From NCBI RefSeq assembly GCF_017875465.1, contig NZ_JAGGMQ010000001.1, forward strand, positions 806,001 through 870,000: a stretch of DNA of 64,000 bases. The letters run 5' to 3'. Below, in pieces: positions 46,501 to 51,630 of this stretch (its first letter is position 1; every line of letters starts with the position of its first letter). Below the pieces are notes generated by a model that was not told where the DNA came from, searched no databases, and worked only from the letters and a program-made list of their open reading frames with translations. Source of the DNA: Winslowiella toletana. GTDB lineage: Bacteria > Pseudomonadota > Gammaproteobacteria > Enterobacterales > Enterobacteriaceae. The translations under genes were made by a program, and so were the position numbers.

Positions 46501-46989
46501 ACCACCACCTCCGCCACCCGCTGCGGCGACTCCCAGCCCAACCAGGCCCAGCGCGCCGATACCGGCGGCGGTGATTACACCACCGGAAATTTCGTTATCG
46601 GCCAACAACAGCGGTTCAAGGTTACCCAGTGATTCGTACGTTGGGGTAATCGCCATCGCGGTCGTCGCATCAGTCATCTCGGTGGTGACCGGGAACAGCG
46701 CATGTTCAGGCGGGTTGACGCCGTCATCGAACACCAGCTCACTGTGTGAACCATCGACGTCATCGAAGAAGAACTGCTGGTAACGCACAACGCTTCCATC
46801 GCGCATGTGCAGGATCAGATCGTTTCCCTGCCGCTCAAACTCCACGACCATCGCACGAGTGCCGTTTATCTTCACCACGCTAGGCTCAGTCAGCATTACC
46901 GTATGGTTAGCGCCGCCAGTCGCCTGGGAGATCAGCGTTCCGTTATCGCGTGAGATAATATCGACGCGGCCTTCATTGAGCTGTGCCAT
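28588..46989 (-). CDS. Giant repetitive type I-secreted surface adhesin (BapA/SiiE/LapA-like, 6133 residues)
   Basis: Domains in order: a BapA-type prefix domain (about 1-130, VDIISRDNG ... VVRYQQFFFDD); a hydrophobic helix (about 136-157) ending VAAAG and 11 Gly (158-168); about 57 tandem Ig-like repeats of about 100 residues (178-5877), each starting like FAGDNILDAGE and containing GxWSVxVP; a Ser/Thr/Ala-rich linker (about 5887-5970); and a C-terminal domain with one RTX-like GGAGTDTLVLGG and an end LGDVLVQHNLQVHVV that should carry the uncleaved secretion signal. There is no cysteine in the parts I checked. The N-terminal part probably plugs the TolC-like channel and holds the fibre on the cell. 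AAGGGG lies nine bases before the ATG. The secretion genes follow downstream. The likely role is biofilm or host/plant attachment. Confidence 0.93.
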   Translation of the reverse strand: MAQLNEGRVDIISRDNGTLISQATGGANHTVMLTEPSVVKINGTRAMVVEFERQGNDLILHMRDGSVVRYQQFFFDDVDGSHSELVFDDGVNPPEHALFPVTTEMTDATTAMAITPTYESLGNLEPLLLADNEISGGVITAAGIGALGLVGLGVAAAGGGGGGGGGGGDTTPTPVQPTITINPFAGDNILDAGEKGSSQTISGTTTNVEAGRTVTITLGGVTYTTTVAADGSWSVAVPPAALQALANGSTTIAVSVTDAAGTAASDTQAITVTGPVVEVPTITIGAFAGDNILDADEKGSSQAISGTTTNVEAGRTVTITLGGVTYTTTVAANGSWSVNVPSTALQALAEGATTINASVSNSAGATASDSQAITVTGGDNEQPTLTLNDFAGDNVLDGAEKQIDQLLSGTTTNVEAGRTVTITLGGQTYSTLVQANGSWSVLVPSAALEALTAGTTTISASVSNAAGNSASDSSALVVQPDTAGSIALEPISDDGYLGAGEVAAGLVISGTTTGVTAGSIVTVSFNGNNYTAIVNADGSWSATIPSPALSALPDGVLTVSASVTDSNGDLISNSGQLNVLINSSPDATIDPPFGGDGTLNGDEASNDQTIGGNTGVTGPGQTVVVTIGGNDYNAPVANDGSWTVTIPAQDLGNLPQGGANPIIVVVTDPAGNTSTSTTPLVVDTLPPALTPGVPISGDGYLNQQEQAQPLIIGGSGEANASIVVTLAGVNYPATVDSTGQWSVTVPANTLADGSYTVAITATDGAGNTTTVNSPLTVIADPANFPTITLNPFAGDGILDGAEQQTEQFITGTTDAPQGQTITVTLGNTSYTGIVESDGSWSVSVPASALAGLNNGTQNFTVSVNDAAGNTSTSDGSFDVDTTLAAIALDPLSGDGYLNAQEATSDLTVSGTSGNVAAGSVVSFVIGATTYTAIVQADGSWSTTVPSAVLANLPDGPLTITATTPGANGATITADGTLNVVIASQPAATIDPPFGGDGALNGNEVSTDQTISGNTGVNAPGQTVQVTLGGNNYTALVGSDGNWSVTIPATDLGDLPQGSNNPLVVAVTDAAGNTSTSTTPLLVDTVAPALGLDDPISGNGYLNALEQGQPLVIVGSGEADTSIVVTLNGVDYPATVTSGGQWTVTIPAADLANIADGNYSVGIVASDAAGNTTATSAPLVVDTQSPPLALTTPISGDGYLNQQEQAEPLIIAGSGEAGANIVVTLDEVDYPATVDSDGKWSVTVPANTLGDGSYNVAITTTDGAGNATTVNSPLTVIASPANQPTLTVDPLTGDGVLDGAEQQTEQFLTGTTTNVQHGQVVTVTLGGESYTGVVQASGAWSVSIPASALEGLTNGTQNYTVSVDDAAGNNASDTGSFVVDNTVGAIALDPLSGDGYLNALEAESDLTVSGTSSNVAAGSTVSFVIGTTTYTAIVQANGSWSTTVPSTVLANLPDGPLTITATTPGANGATISADGTLNVAINDLPQANIDTPFTDAILSGDESRSDQTLTGNTGATGDGQTVTVTIGGVDYPVQVATDGSWSLLVPSTALQNLPEGPTTIVVAVSDAAGNSNTSTTTVRVDTLPPALDIEPISEDGRVNGSEQNQPLLIEGHAEAGSTVIVTLDGVDYPATIDASGYWTVNVPSAVLQGLIDGTYPVSVTASDSAGNSTTQLSSIILSTSAPAFTLAPVAGDGMLNSIEQGVPLELNGTGTPGDSVQVTLNGKSYSAIVDGNNNWSVNVPTGDLAALNNGSSYTVAVTVTDPAGNSASQQTGLVIDTSAPVVTLNPVAVDGILNASEQTQPLIVGGNGTAGDTITVTLNQVEYSVVVGQNGQWEVTIPAADLTNLPGGNNPLTVEARDPAGNTSTQSTNLLVDTAAPALELNPIAVDGTVNASEQGQPLLISGSGSAGDIISLTLNGENYTATVGSDNQWSVSVPVSALGAIADGTYPLTVTATNASGNSSSTSSNLTFDTATPALTVEPVSDGYLNNQERDENLTINGTGDAGDNVTVTLNNVDYPAVVNSDGNWSVQIPPAVLALLPDGPYTVSVTVVDAVGNTNTSTSPLIVAADPANLPTISVDPFTGDGQLNGAEQGESQILTGTTTNVQAGQLVTVLLNGVPYTGEVKAGGAWSVNIPASAFAGLQNSTQTFDVSVSDLAGNPATGSETFTVDNSFSALAIGIISGDDYLNAIEAQSDLTISGSSNNVAEGTTVTVTLNNIAYTGTVDADGKWSIIVPTADLQVLPDGPLTVTATSTDSNNNQVTSENTLNVAINTLPQPTLDTPFGDGVLSADEAQNPQTLSGTTGVIADGQQVFVTVGGVQYAALVDGQGNWTVTIPPATLQNLPDGNANVVVVVVSDVAGNSDTLTTPVVVDSTPPDIALNPVSGDGIINATEQGLPLAISGSTEAGSTVVVTLNGIAYPAIVAASGSWSATVPASALQALTDGKYDISITATDANGNSATVLTPVTLDTSAPAFTVAVIAGDGTLNASEQAQPLAINGTGVAGDSVSVILNGNSYSATVGADGQWTVNVPAADLATLTDGVYPVRITVSDAAGNSTTQQVSLPVDITPPALTLNPPSGDGILSSAEQGQPLLLNGSGESGDNITVSLNGKSYQATVGVNGQWSLEVPAVDLAGLSEGANPLSVTTRDSAGNITTVQSSLTLDTTAPTLTVAINTFAGNGIVDGAERAVDQILSGTTNAEAGQTVTVTLNGVSYSGLVLAGGAWNVTIPAGAMAGLNDGSQTLAVSVTNAAGNSTSVSDNYTINTSGSSLAIAPVSDGYLNASEQGAALSISGQSTNVTAGSIVVVTVNGVDYNATVNADGSWTATVPAGALSLVADGPLAISATVNDAAGNPVTSTSSVTVLADTLPTVTINPSFGDGSLNADDIAANGTLTGSTGVAGEGQTVSVNFDGTTYNGTVASDGSWTISIPAAALQELQQGTTSFTVTVGDVAGNTATGNGSVLVDTLPPALLVGVLSGDGVVNATELGQPLAVSGTGENGATIVVSFAGTPYTTTVDTNGSWTLNIPADALSGLTNGSYDLTVTATDSAGNSTQQPASFTVKADAASLPTISFDAFAGNNVVDGAEQQTAQTLSGVTTNVEAGQTVTITLDGAIYTAIVQPSGAWSIAIPASALQDLANGDNSLVVAVSDAAGNSISNTLDFSVNNALSGLAVDPVSGDGYLNATEAGQDLLISGTSQNVATGSTVTIEFNNQTFTAEVGANGVWSVAIPPAALAGLTDGPTTVNVSATDAAGNPVSSDATLNVQINELPDATILPPFGDSILNAAEAGSTQTLRGSTGKAGDGQQVSVNINGVDYNGLVDSDGNWTVSLSPTVLQTLGAGSMVVTVTDAAGNQDQVSAPFSVDLIPPTLTIDTIAGDGRVNAAESVAAIAISGTTTAQAGQIVTITLNGQSYTATVNASGVWSLDLPAGALAGISNGSYTLTATVTDAAGNPTSSSSAVTVETAALVPTFNTPFTDGYLNSAEAQQPQTLTGTTGASGAGQSVVVNIGGTDYNAQVDASGNWSLVLQPATLQDLSSGNLPIVVTVTDGSGNQGVIDSTASVDFQAPTLTISTIAGDNIINAAEYQQVVAVSGTASVTEAGQQVTVTFNGVSYQTLVQSDGSWSVNLPAGALQGLADGSYPVSAELSDKALNSTSVTQNITIDASPATLPTLTISAVSGDNYINQAEAGQVLAISGTSTNLEAGRTVSVVLNGKTYTATVDASGGWSTNVPAADAGALADGAQTITASATDTAGNPASNTHNVTVIAAAADQPTLNFNPVSGDDIINAQESNSNLIISGTSQRIPAGGNVLVTLDGKTYNATVDANGNWSTTVPAADVRALDQGSNTVTASSADVAGNPANASHNFTVDTVEPLLSVTLDAGDVLNLAEALAGLLVSGQTEAGLTVTVTLNNKEYSATADVNGAWSLTIPSGDLLLLQDGELGVGVSVTDRAGNTSTDVVNLDVLINALPVLNITTPFVDGLLNAAESLVAQTITGTSSNLAVGTAVVVTIGGLTFNGTVTANNVWSVNIPAGSLAGLSDGQLQVEVSAVDTAGNPATATVSADVLINTLPDATILTPFVDGLLNAAEAGVNQLISGTTGITGSGQTVTLKIDNTTFTTTVDQNGNWSATLTPTQLAALGNGTHTIDVTVTDRAQNSDSTTLGFNAIITGLPQPTLATPFVDGFLNAAEAAVNGALTGTTGITGAQTVKVTLNGTTYDATVDATTGAWNLPLSSGLLQSLQDGNLPISVVVTDAAGNVGNTSGSLTVAVNSLPNATINLPFGDGALNIDEAAVSQLISGKTGVVGAGQSVSVLISGFNGDNPLNATVDANGNWSLSLTPTQLATLANGTHSITVTARDAAGNSDVETLNVTTALTLPEPVINTPFIDGVLNITEAGAAVTLTGRTGVDGLNQGVQLKIDVNGISYTGTVDASGNWSVNIPAGALSGLTNGTHTINVTVTDSAGNTNSESLNFTASLTAPVPTLNLPFTDGYLNAAEALAGGVLSGKTGVTGAGQSVSVTIAGTTYTGATVDNNGNWTLNVGSGVLSALGQGTASVAVQATDSAGNVGAINGSFTVDTQVPTITITPFTGDNALTYLESLTTQTLGGTTTGASIGSVVTVTIGTATLSGVVQANGSWTVNVTPAAMLQLGTTSGTISASVSDIAGNVGNSSATVTVDLTPPPAPLVTLTPVGGDNIINVADGTGNVTLAGTYGNIGTAGGTVTVTINGALAGTAVVSTDDGSWSISVPNTSFIDGNAVVSVTASGLDGSATSNSTVVVDRVPPVLTIGAFTGDNVLNGSEATATQTINGTASLSEAGRTVSVTLNGKTYTAVVQANGSWSAAVPAADLQALGQGAQTISATLSDAAGNPGTATHAITVDTGAPLLQVDALLGDNVLNAADILLTQTLTGRATGAEGQTIGLYLGDGAPIATAVVNANGTFSIDLTPQVLGSLTDGALVFGVRVSDAAGNQTDATLTVNKVVNSALNLVVDTLFGDGFLNAADTAVAQTISGITTSAGVGATVALTIGGTTLTAAVGQDGKWAIVVPPTLLDVFNDGNIALQLTLTDAYGNTSTVDKTFTAIVDNLPQIGALTGLFGGDNLLNIVESTVEQTVKGVVTAATGSTVTVTLGSKSYAATVNALGEWSIKIPPLDLGALTDGTLALGVKVVDPAGNTTSTSVDVGIFTAQPSITLSPIFGDGILNIADLATGQIISGVVNNVAAGSTITLGIGGNTVTAEVGANGAFSATVSPDILGTLTSGNLTISASVTDAAGNTASASQGLVVDVIRPVVNLATLFGDGLLNAADALLTQTITGTVSGAEAGSRVVVTIGGQQFVTATTGNSFSLALTPAILQGLLDGNLTVGVAVTDSAGNTGSATAGAIVGIHNLPVITLNPLFGDGILNLVESLVTQTITGTVTNAAGSTVRINIGNSTVTAQVGSDGKFSATVAPDILGTLLNGNLTVGVSVTDAVGNTTGVSAGVQVGISNPPTLTLNTVFGDGVLSAADLNSTQTISGSSSNLAVGSTVSVTLGGKSYSALVASGGAWSVSVSKADLALLSNGNLTVNASATDAYGNVATKSGSVSVITNTPPTVSISAVFGDGLLNATDAQSAQTITGTTTNAEGSTVTVKVGSSLTLTGTVAANGTWSVSVPSASLIALADGTQNVTATVTNAAGNSGSGSSSASVITHSLPSVALGVLFTDGYLNLSEASATETITGTSTNAVGSRVSVDVAGTVYTTTVLANGTWSVNVPSSTLRGISDGSHTVLVTLTDPVGNTSVAGSSFTAKTHDLPVVGVDPVLALVNVLLNGLTVSGGTLNLAQGTRVNVTLNGSTMQATTDALGRYSVKFAGGLLTALNLNSIVTVTAVDVAGNPASTTTTLLLGSLLPVATAATSSLALFSVAADDATSVDTHALAATAASHEETAKASSSTETSATTTVESTLTTDADSATSAATATSSESTTATTDETASTAADDSSYTIGGVVITLADGTTHEGATVTGSLGDDTVTVNNLNFEHIDGGAGTDTLVLGGEHMALDLTALGLKVEHIEVLDLGASGTNSVKLDLNEALKLTDTQNEDLLIKGADGSQVTLSNTDGGVWATVGQRTVDGQVFDVYHNSALTSDNSLGDVLVQHNLQVHVV
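29359..46458 (-). repeat. About 57 tandem coding repeats (about 300 bp each) in the adhesin
   Basis: Counted by eye from the recurrent motif pair GD(G/N)xLNxxE...(I/L)SG. The spacing averages 100 codons. Repeats 3-35 show a higher-order order A-B-C-D. Repeats 1-3 are nearly identical in the segment SGTTTNVEAGRTVTITLGG. The last unit (about 29.4-29.65 kb) is degenerate. Confidence 0.85.
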
Positions 46990-47792
46990 CTAAGTAACCC
47001 CTTACACACCAGTTGGGTAAACGCCACGCAAGAAACTACAGAAAATCTGCAGAATCCTGGTGATTACGAAATCATTAACTTTCACCTTCGTGAATATTTA
47101 TTGACCTGGTGTTTATCAGCGAAAAAAAGCAAAAAAAGTCGTGCAAATGGCTTAAACAGTGCTATGAGGTGTTATTTCCTCTTTCTTTCATTATCCAGAT
47201 ATAAGCAATTAAGCGGCACTAAGTCGTGATGAATATTTATCTTATCGATAAATTAATTTAATTTCACAGTTTAGAAAAAATTATCATATTGCTCCAATTA
47301 TTTCTGAATAAATAATAAACTACACACCTAATGATTTGATTTTAATCAGGCTGGCGACGATGACTTAACGCCGATGGCAGAGCGAAACCATGGTGAAAAA
47401 TACCAAATTCCACATAATTTACAGGGGAAAATAATGAATATAATTCACAAGGATTTGTGATTGCCCGCACAAGCAGAGCATGCTCTGGGTGGCGAAAAGT
47501 TAAGCGGCAGAAGCGAAGCGCGGGAAAGGGTTAAAAATAAACGTTTTCAATAGCTGACCTCTTATTTTCGTTTTACGAACCTTTATGCCCCTGCCAGGAA
47601 ATATCTGGAAATTGGCCTTAGTGCGGAGAATTAAGTTAACACTGCCGTTTTTATCGGTTAATTACTCTCTGGCTTACATTAAATGCCTGCTGGCTGCGGG
47701 TGGCAAAAGGTTCACTACGACTGTTTACATTCTAAACGCGCCATTTATATGGTAAAAAGAGCACCTGAATAGTTGAAAATAAAAGCATATTA
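46990..47792. other. Long A+T-rich intergenic region between adhesin and MFS genes
   Basis: About 800 bases, strongly A+T rich from 47080 to 47340. It must hold the adhesin promoter (leftward) and the MFS/rcsD promoter (rightward). Visible details: a perfect 14-bp palindrome CAGAGCATGCTCTG (47474-47487), and an 8-codon frame (47433-47459) with AGGGGA upstream. No longer gene is credible. The length and base composition suggest complex control, for example by H-NS, but no specific site could be assigned. Confidence 0.6.
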
Positions 47793-48947
47793 ATGACCAG
47801 TACGGACTCCGTCATTCCGCGGCAACAGTCGCCCGCCACGCAGCTGGCCACCCGCGTGATATTTTTTATTGCCGGGCTGGGCATGTCCGCCTGGGCGCCG
47901 CTGGTTCCCTACGCAAAAATCCGTATTGGCCTGAGTGATGCCTCACTGGGCGCGTTGCTGCTGTCGCTGGGCTTCGGCTCGCTGGTCGCCATGCCGCTGA
48001 CCGGCAAGTTAGTGGCCAGGTATGGCTGCAAGGCGCTGATTGTCTTCGCCAGCCTGACGGTGATGTTGCTGCTGCCGCTACTGGCCACGCTGTCGACGTC
48101 AATTGCGCTGGCAATCACGCTGATGATTTTTGGCGCCGCCATCGGCGTACTGGATGTGGCGATGAATATTCAGGCGGTCGAGGTGGAAAAAGCCTCCGGT
48201 CGCGCCATGATGTCAGGTTTCCACGGCTTCTTTAGTATCGGCGGCATCGCCGGCGCCGGTCTGGTCAGCGCCCTGCTGTGGACGGGCCTGATGCCGTTGC
48301 ATGCGGTGCTGATGGTGGCGGCACTGATCTTTCTGCTGCTGTTAAGCAGTCAGAAGCATCTGTTAAGCCAGCGTCTGCATCAGCCTGATACGCCGCTGCT
48401 GGTGCTGCCGCGCGGCTGGGTGCTGTTCCTCGGCATCTTGTGCTTTATTCTGTTTCTTACCGAAGGGGCGATTCTCGACTGGAGCGCGCTGTTCCTGACT
48501 AACAGCCGCGGCATGCCCGCATCGCAGGCCGGTCTGGGCTATGCAGTGTTCTCCGTCGCGATGACCATTGGCCGTCTGACCGGCGATCGCACCGTCAGTC
48601 GCTTCGGCAGCACCACGATTCTGTTCTGTGGCAGCCTGAGCGCTGCGGCCGGGATTTTCCTTGCGGTCAGCGTAAACGACGTGACAGTGACATTAGTGGC
48701 GCTGTTTCTGGTGGGGCTTGGCGCATCGAATACCGTACCGATCCTGTTCAGCGCGGCCGGAAAACAGGATGCGATGCCGGTCAACCTGGCGATTTCGGCC
48801 ATGACAACCATCGGATATGCAGGTATTCTGGCAGGTCCGGCACTGGTCGGGTTTGTTTCCCAGTGGTTTAGCCTGACGACGGCCTTTACAGCCATCGCGG
48901 TACTGCTTTTAGCTGTTGCTGCCAGCGCCCGGCTGGTTACACGATAA
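47793..48947 (+). CDS. MFS transporter, YbjJ-like
   Basis: A 384-residue protein with about 12 membrane helices and the two-half MFS layout. It resembles E. coli YbjJ: GMSAWAPLVPYAKIRIGLSDASLGALLL near the start, the loop GKLVARYGCK after helix 2 and EGAILDWSALFL in the second half. The substrate is unknown. The start ATG at 47793 has no good ribosome site, so a start slightly further on is possible. It ends 21 bp before rcsD, so rcsD may be partly transcribed from this gene's promoter. E. coli has no such gene before rcsD. Confidence 0.85.
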   Translation: MTSTDSVIPRQQSPATQLATRVIFFIAGLGMSAWAPLVPYAKIRIGLSDASLGALLLSLGFGSLVAMPLTGKLVARYGCKALIVFASLTVMLLLPLLATLSTSIALAITLMIFGAAIGVLDVAMNIQAVEVEKASGRAMMSGFHGFFSIGGIAGAGLVSALLWTGLMPLHAVLMVAALIFLLLLSSQKHLLSQRLHQPDTPLLVLPRGWVLFLGILCFILFLTEGAILDWSALFLTNSRGMPASQAGLGYAVFSVAMTIGRLTGDRTVSRFGSTTILFCGSLSAAAGIFLAVSVNDVTVTLVALFLVGLGASNTVPILFSAAGKQDAMPVNLAISAMTTIGYAGILAGPALVGFVSQWFSLTTAFTAIAVLLLAVAASARLVTR

Positions 48948-48968
48948 TTTTGGGTGTCACGTTAAGCT

Positions 48969-51629
48969 ATGGTGCCATATAAGTTTCCCCTCACCTCAGG
49001 CAATGTCACGCGCTTCTTTGTGATGTTCATTTTGGTGCTACTGCTGGCGTTAGGATTTATGATCCATAACGCGGTTAACGCGTGGCTGACGGAAAAGCGC
49101 TACGCGATGTCCGATATCACCCACAGCATGCAAAAACGCATCGACACTTATCGTTTTGCCACCTGGCAAATCTATGAAAATCTCGCGGCCAGCGCCGCCG
49201 GGACGCCGCCAAACAGTTTGCAGGAGACGCGGCTGCGCCAGGATGTTTATTATCTGGAAAAGACGCGCCGTAAAACTGAAGCGCTGATTTTTGGTTCTCA
49301 CGACAGCAGCACGCTGGATATGACCTTGCGCATGTCCAACTATCTCGACACGTTGTGGGGGGCGGAAAACAGCACCTGGTCGATGTATTTCCTTAATGGT
49401 CAGGACAACAGCCTGATTCTGGTCTCCACGCTGCCGTTAAAAGATATGGCCACGCGTTATAAAGAGAGCGCCATTAACAGTATTGTTGATGCACGCCGTG
49501 CAGAGATGTTGCAGCAGGCCAATGCGCTGGACGAGCGCGAAAGCTTCTCGCCACTGCGCCGCTTTACCTGGCAGAACGATAACTATTTTACCGTGCGTAC
49601 CACCTTTAATCAGCCGGGCCATCTGGCGACGGTGGTGGCGTTTGATCTGCCGGTAAACGATCTGATCCCGCATAATATGCCGCTGGAAAATTTCCAGCTG
49701 AAACAGGACAGCACTGTCACCAGCGAAGGCACGCAAAGTGATGATGATGCGCAGAACACCCGGATCTCGCTGGTTAATCCGAATGTCGAGATTGCCTCTT
49801 CGCTGACCAGCACCCCACTGCAGCTGGTGTATCGCGTGCCGATTAGCAGCCTGGTGTTCGATACCTTACGTAATCTGATGTGGCCACTGCTGGCTAATCT
49901 GCTGTTGCTGCTGATGTCACTGGCCGGACTGTTTCTGCTGCGACACCAGTCGCTGCGTCCGAGTGAGAATCAGAGCGCCGAACTTGATGCGTTGCGGGTG
50001 CTGAATGAAGAGATTGTCGCCAGTCTGCCGGTCGGCCTGCTGGTGTATGACTTTGCCACTAACCGCACCATTATCAGCAATAAAATTGCCGAACATCTGC
50101 TGCCGCATCTGAACCTGCAAAAAATCATTAATATGTCTGATCAGCATCAGGGCGTGCTGCAGGCGACGGTCAATAATGAAGTGTATGAAATCCGCCATGC
50201 GCGCAGCGTAGTGTCGCCGCATACTCAGCTGTTTATGATGCGTGACCAGGACCGTGAACTGCTGGTAAATAAAAAGCTGCAAAAAGCGCAACAGGTGCTG
50301 GATAAGAACCATCAGATGCGGCAACAGCTGTTGCAGAATCTCGGTCATGCGCTGTATCGTCCGCTGGGTAATGTGGTGGAGCATATCCAGCAGCTCAGCA
50401 TACACAGTGAAGATGACGCACAGCTGGACATATTGCAGGAAACCCAGGCGCTGCATCGTCTGGTCGAGGATATTGTGCTGCTGAACCGGCTGGAAACCCA
50501 TGACTGGACGCCGGATGCCACCTCTTTCAATCTGCAAACATTGCTGGATGATGTGGCATTAGAGATGCTGCCGCTGACGCGCCGTAAAGGGCTGACGCTG
50601 CTGGTGCGCAACCGCCTGAGCAGCGACGAAATGCGCTTTGGCGATCAGCGCGCCATTCGCAAGGTACTGACCACGCTGCTGCACTATTCACTGACCACCA
50701 CCAACTGGGGCAAGATTACGCTGGATATCGACTCGCCGGCAGAGCGCCCCGATCGTCTGACGATTCAGATCGTCGATACCGGTGCCGGTTTAACCGTCGA
50801 TGAACTGGGTAATACCGATTTCCCGTTCCTTGGCGAAACCTCGCAGGATCGCTTTGGTCAGGCATCCGGCCTCGCCTTCTTCCTGTGCAAGCAGCTGTGT
50901 AAGCAGCTGGGCGGCCATTTAGAAGTGCATGCCAAACCGGATATTGGCACCCGCTACAGTATTAATTTGCAGATGCCGCTGGAAAACCAGCAGCCGCAGG
51001 AAGAGAAACTGCTGGAGGGGCTGACCGCATTAATTGAAATTACTGTTGATGACGTACGCAAAATTGTCTGTCATCAACTGGAGAACTGGGGCGCCAACTG
51101 CATTACGCCGGATGAGCGCTTCTCCGGCCAGGATCATGATGTTCTGGTCACTGACGATCCGGCGCGTTTAACGCCGTGGTCACTATTGCTCACGGATGAT
51201 GAGATGGGGTTCCGGGCGATTAGCGATAATCAATACCGGGTCAACTTCAATATCAGTAGCGCAGTGCTGGATGCATTGTTGCAACTGATTGAACAACAAC
51301 TGGCGCAGGATGTGCCTGGTGATGAACCTGTTGAAGAACAGGATGACACACCGCTGTTAAATAGCGGTTATTACCAGCTATTTGTCGACACAGTACCGGA
51401 TGATGTAAAGAGATTGTATAATGAGTCGGCGAACAGAGATTACAGTTCGCTTGCTCAGACAGCGCATCGCCTGAAAGGCGTGTTTGCCATGCTCAATCTG
51501 GTACCAGGCAAGCAGCTTTGTGAAACGTTAGAACAGCACATTAAAGAGTGTGACGATTCAAACATTAAAAATACCACCAGTAACATCGACGCTTACGTCG
51601 ATGAACTGCTGCAGCAAGGTAACCAATAA
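48969..51629 (+). CDS. rcsD: RcsD, histidine phosphotransfer protein of the Rcs phosphorelay
   Basis: An 886-residue inner-membrane protein (890 in E. coli). One helix at about 15-35, a periplasmic domain (about 36-300), a second helix at about 305-325, a degenerate kinase-like module without the phosphorylatable His, an ABL domain that binds RcsB, and a C-terminal HPt domain with AQTAHRLKG (His833). It passes phosphate from RcsC to RcsB. The start MVPYKFPLTSGNVTRFF fits the E. coli protein. rcsB begins one base after its stop, and an rcsB promoter inside rcsD is known in E. coli. Located after the MFS gene instead of after micF. Confidence 0.96.
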   Translation: MVPYKFPLTSGNVTRFFVMFILVLLLALGFMIHNAVNAWLTEKRYAMSDITHSMQKRIDTYRFATWQIYENLAASAAGTPPNSLQETRLRQDVYYLEKTRRKTEALIFGSHDSSTLDMTLRMSNYLDTLWGAENSTWSMYFLNGQDNSLILVSTLPLKDMATRYKESAINSIVDARRAEMLQQANALDERESFSPLRRFTWQNDNYFTVRTTFNQPGHLATVVAFDLPVNDLIPHNMPLENFQLKQDSTVTSEGTQSDDDAQNTRISLVNPNVEIASSLTSTPLQLVYRVPISSLVFDTLRNLMWPLLANLLLLLMSLAGLFLLRHQSLRPSENQSAELDALRVLNEEIVASLPVGLLVYDFATNRTIISNKIAEHLLPHLNLQKIINMSDQHQGVLQATVNNEVYEIRHARSVVSPHTQLFMMRDQDRELLVNKKLQKAQQVLDKNHQMRQQLLQNLGHALYRPLGNVVEHIQQLSIHSEDDAQLDILQETQALHRLVEDIVLLNRLETHDWTPDATSFNLQTLLDDVALEMLPLTRRKGLTLLVRNRLSSDEMRFGDQRAIRKVLTTLLHYSLTTTNWGKITLDIDSPAERPDRLTIQIVDTGAGLTVDELGNTDFPFLGETSQDRFGQASGLAFFLCKQLCKQLGGHLEVHAKPDIGTRYSINLQMPLENQQPQEEKLLEGLTALIEITVDDVRKIVCHQLENWGANCITPDERFSGQDHDVLVTDDPARLTPWSLLLTDDEMGFRAISDNQYRVNFNISSAVLDALLQLIEQQLAQDVPGDEPVEEQDDTPLLNSGYYQLFVDTVPDDVKRLYNESANRDYSSLAQTAHRLKGVFAMLNLVPGKQLCETLEQHIKECDDSNIKNTTSNIDAYVDELLQQGNQ

Positions 51630-51630
51630 G

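Noticed and set aside
28663..46993. Dozens of long plus-strand open frames across the adhesin gene
   Set aside because: They are antisense shadows of a highly repetitive, codon-biased gene; they repeat with the 300-bp period, have no ribosome sites and no family features.
46990..47300. Possible RcsB/RcsAB boxes upstream of the adhesin
   Set aside because: Candidate stretches such as around GCAGAATCCTGG fail at several consensus positions, so no site is claimed.
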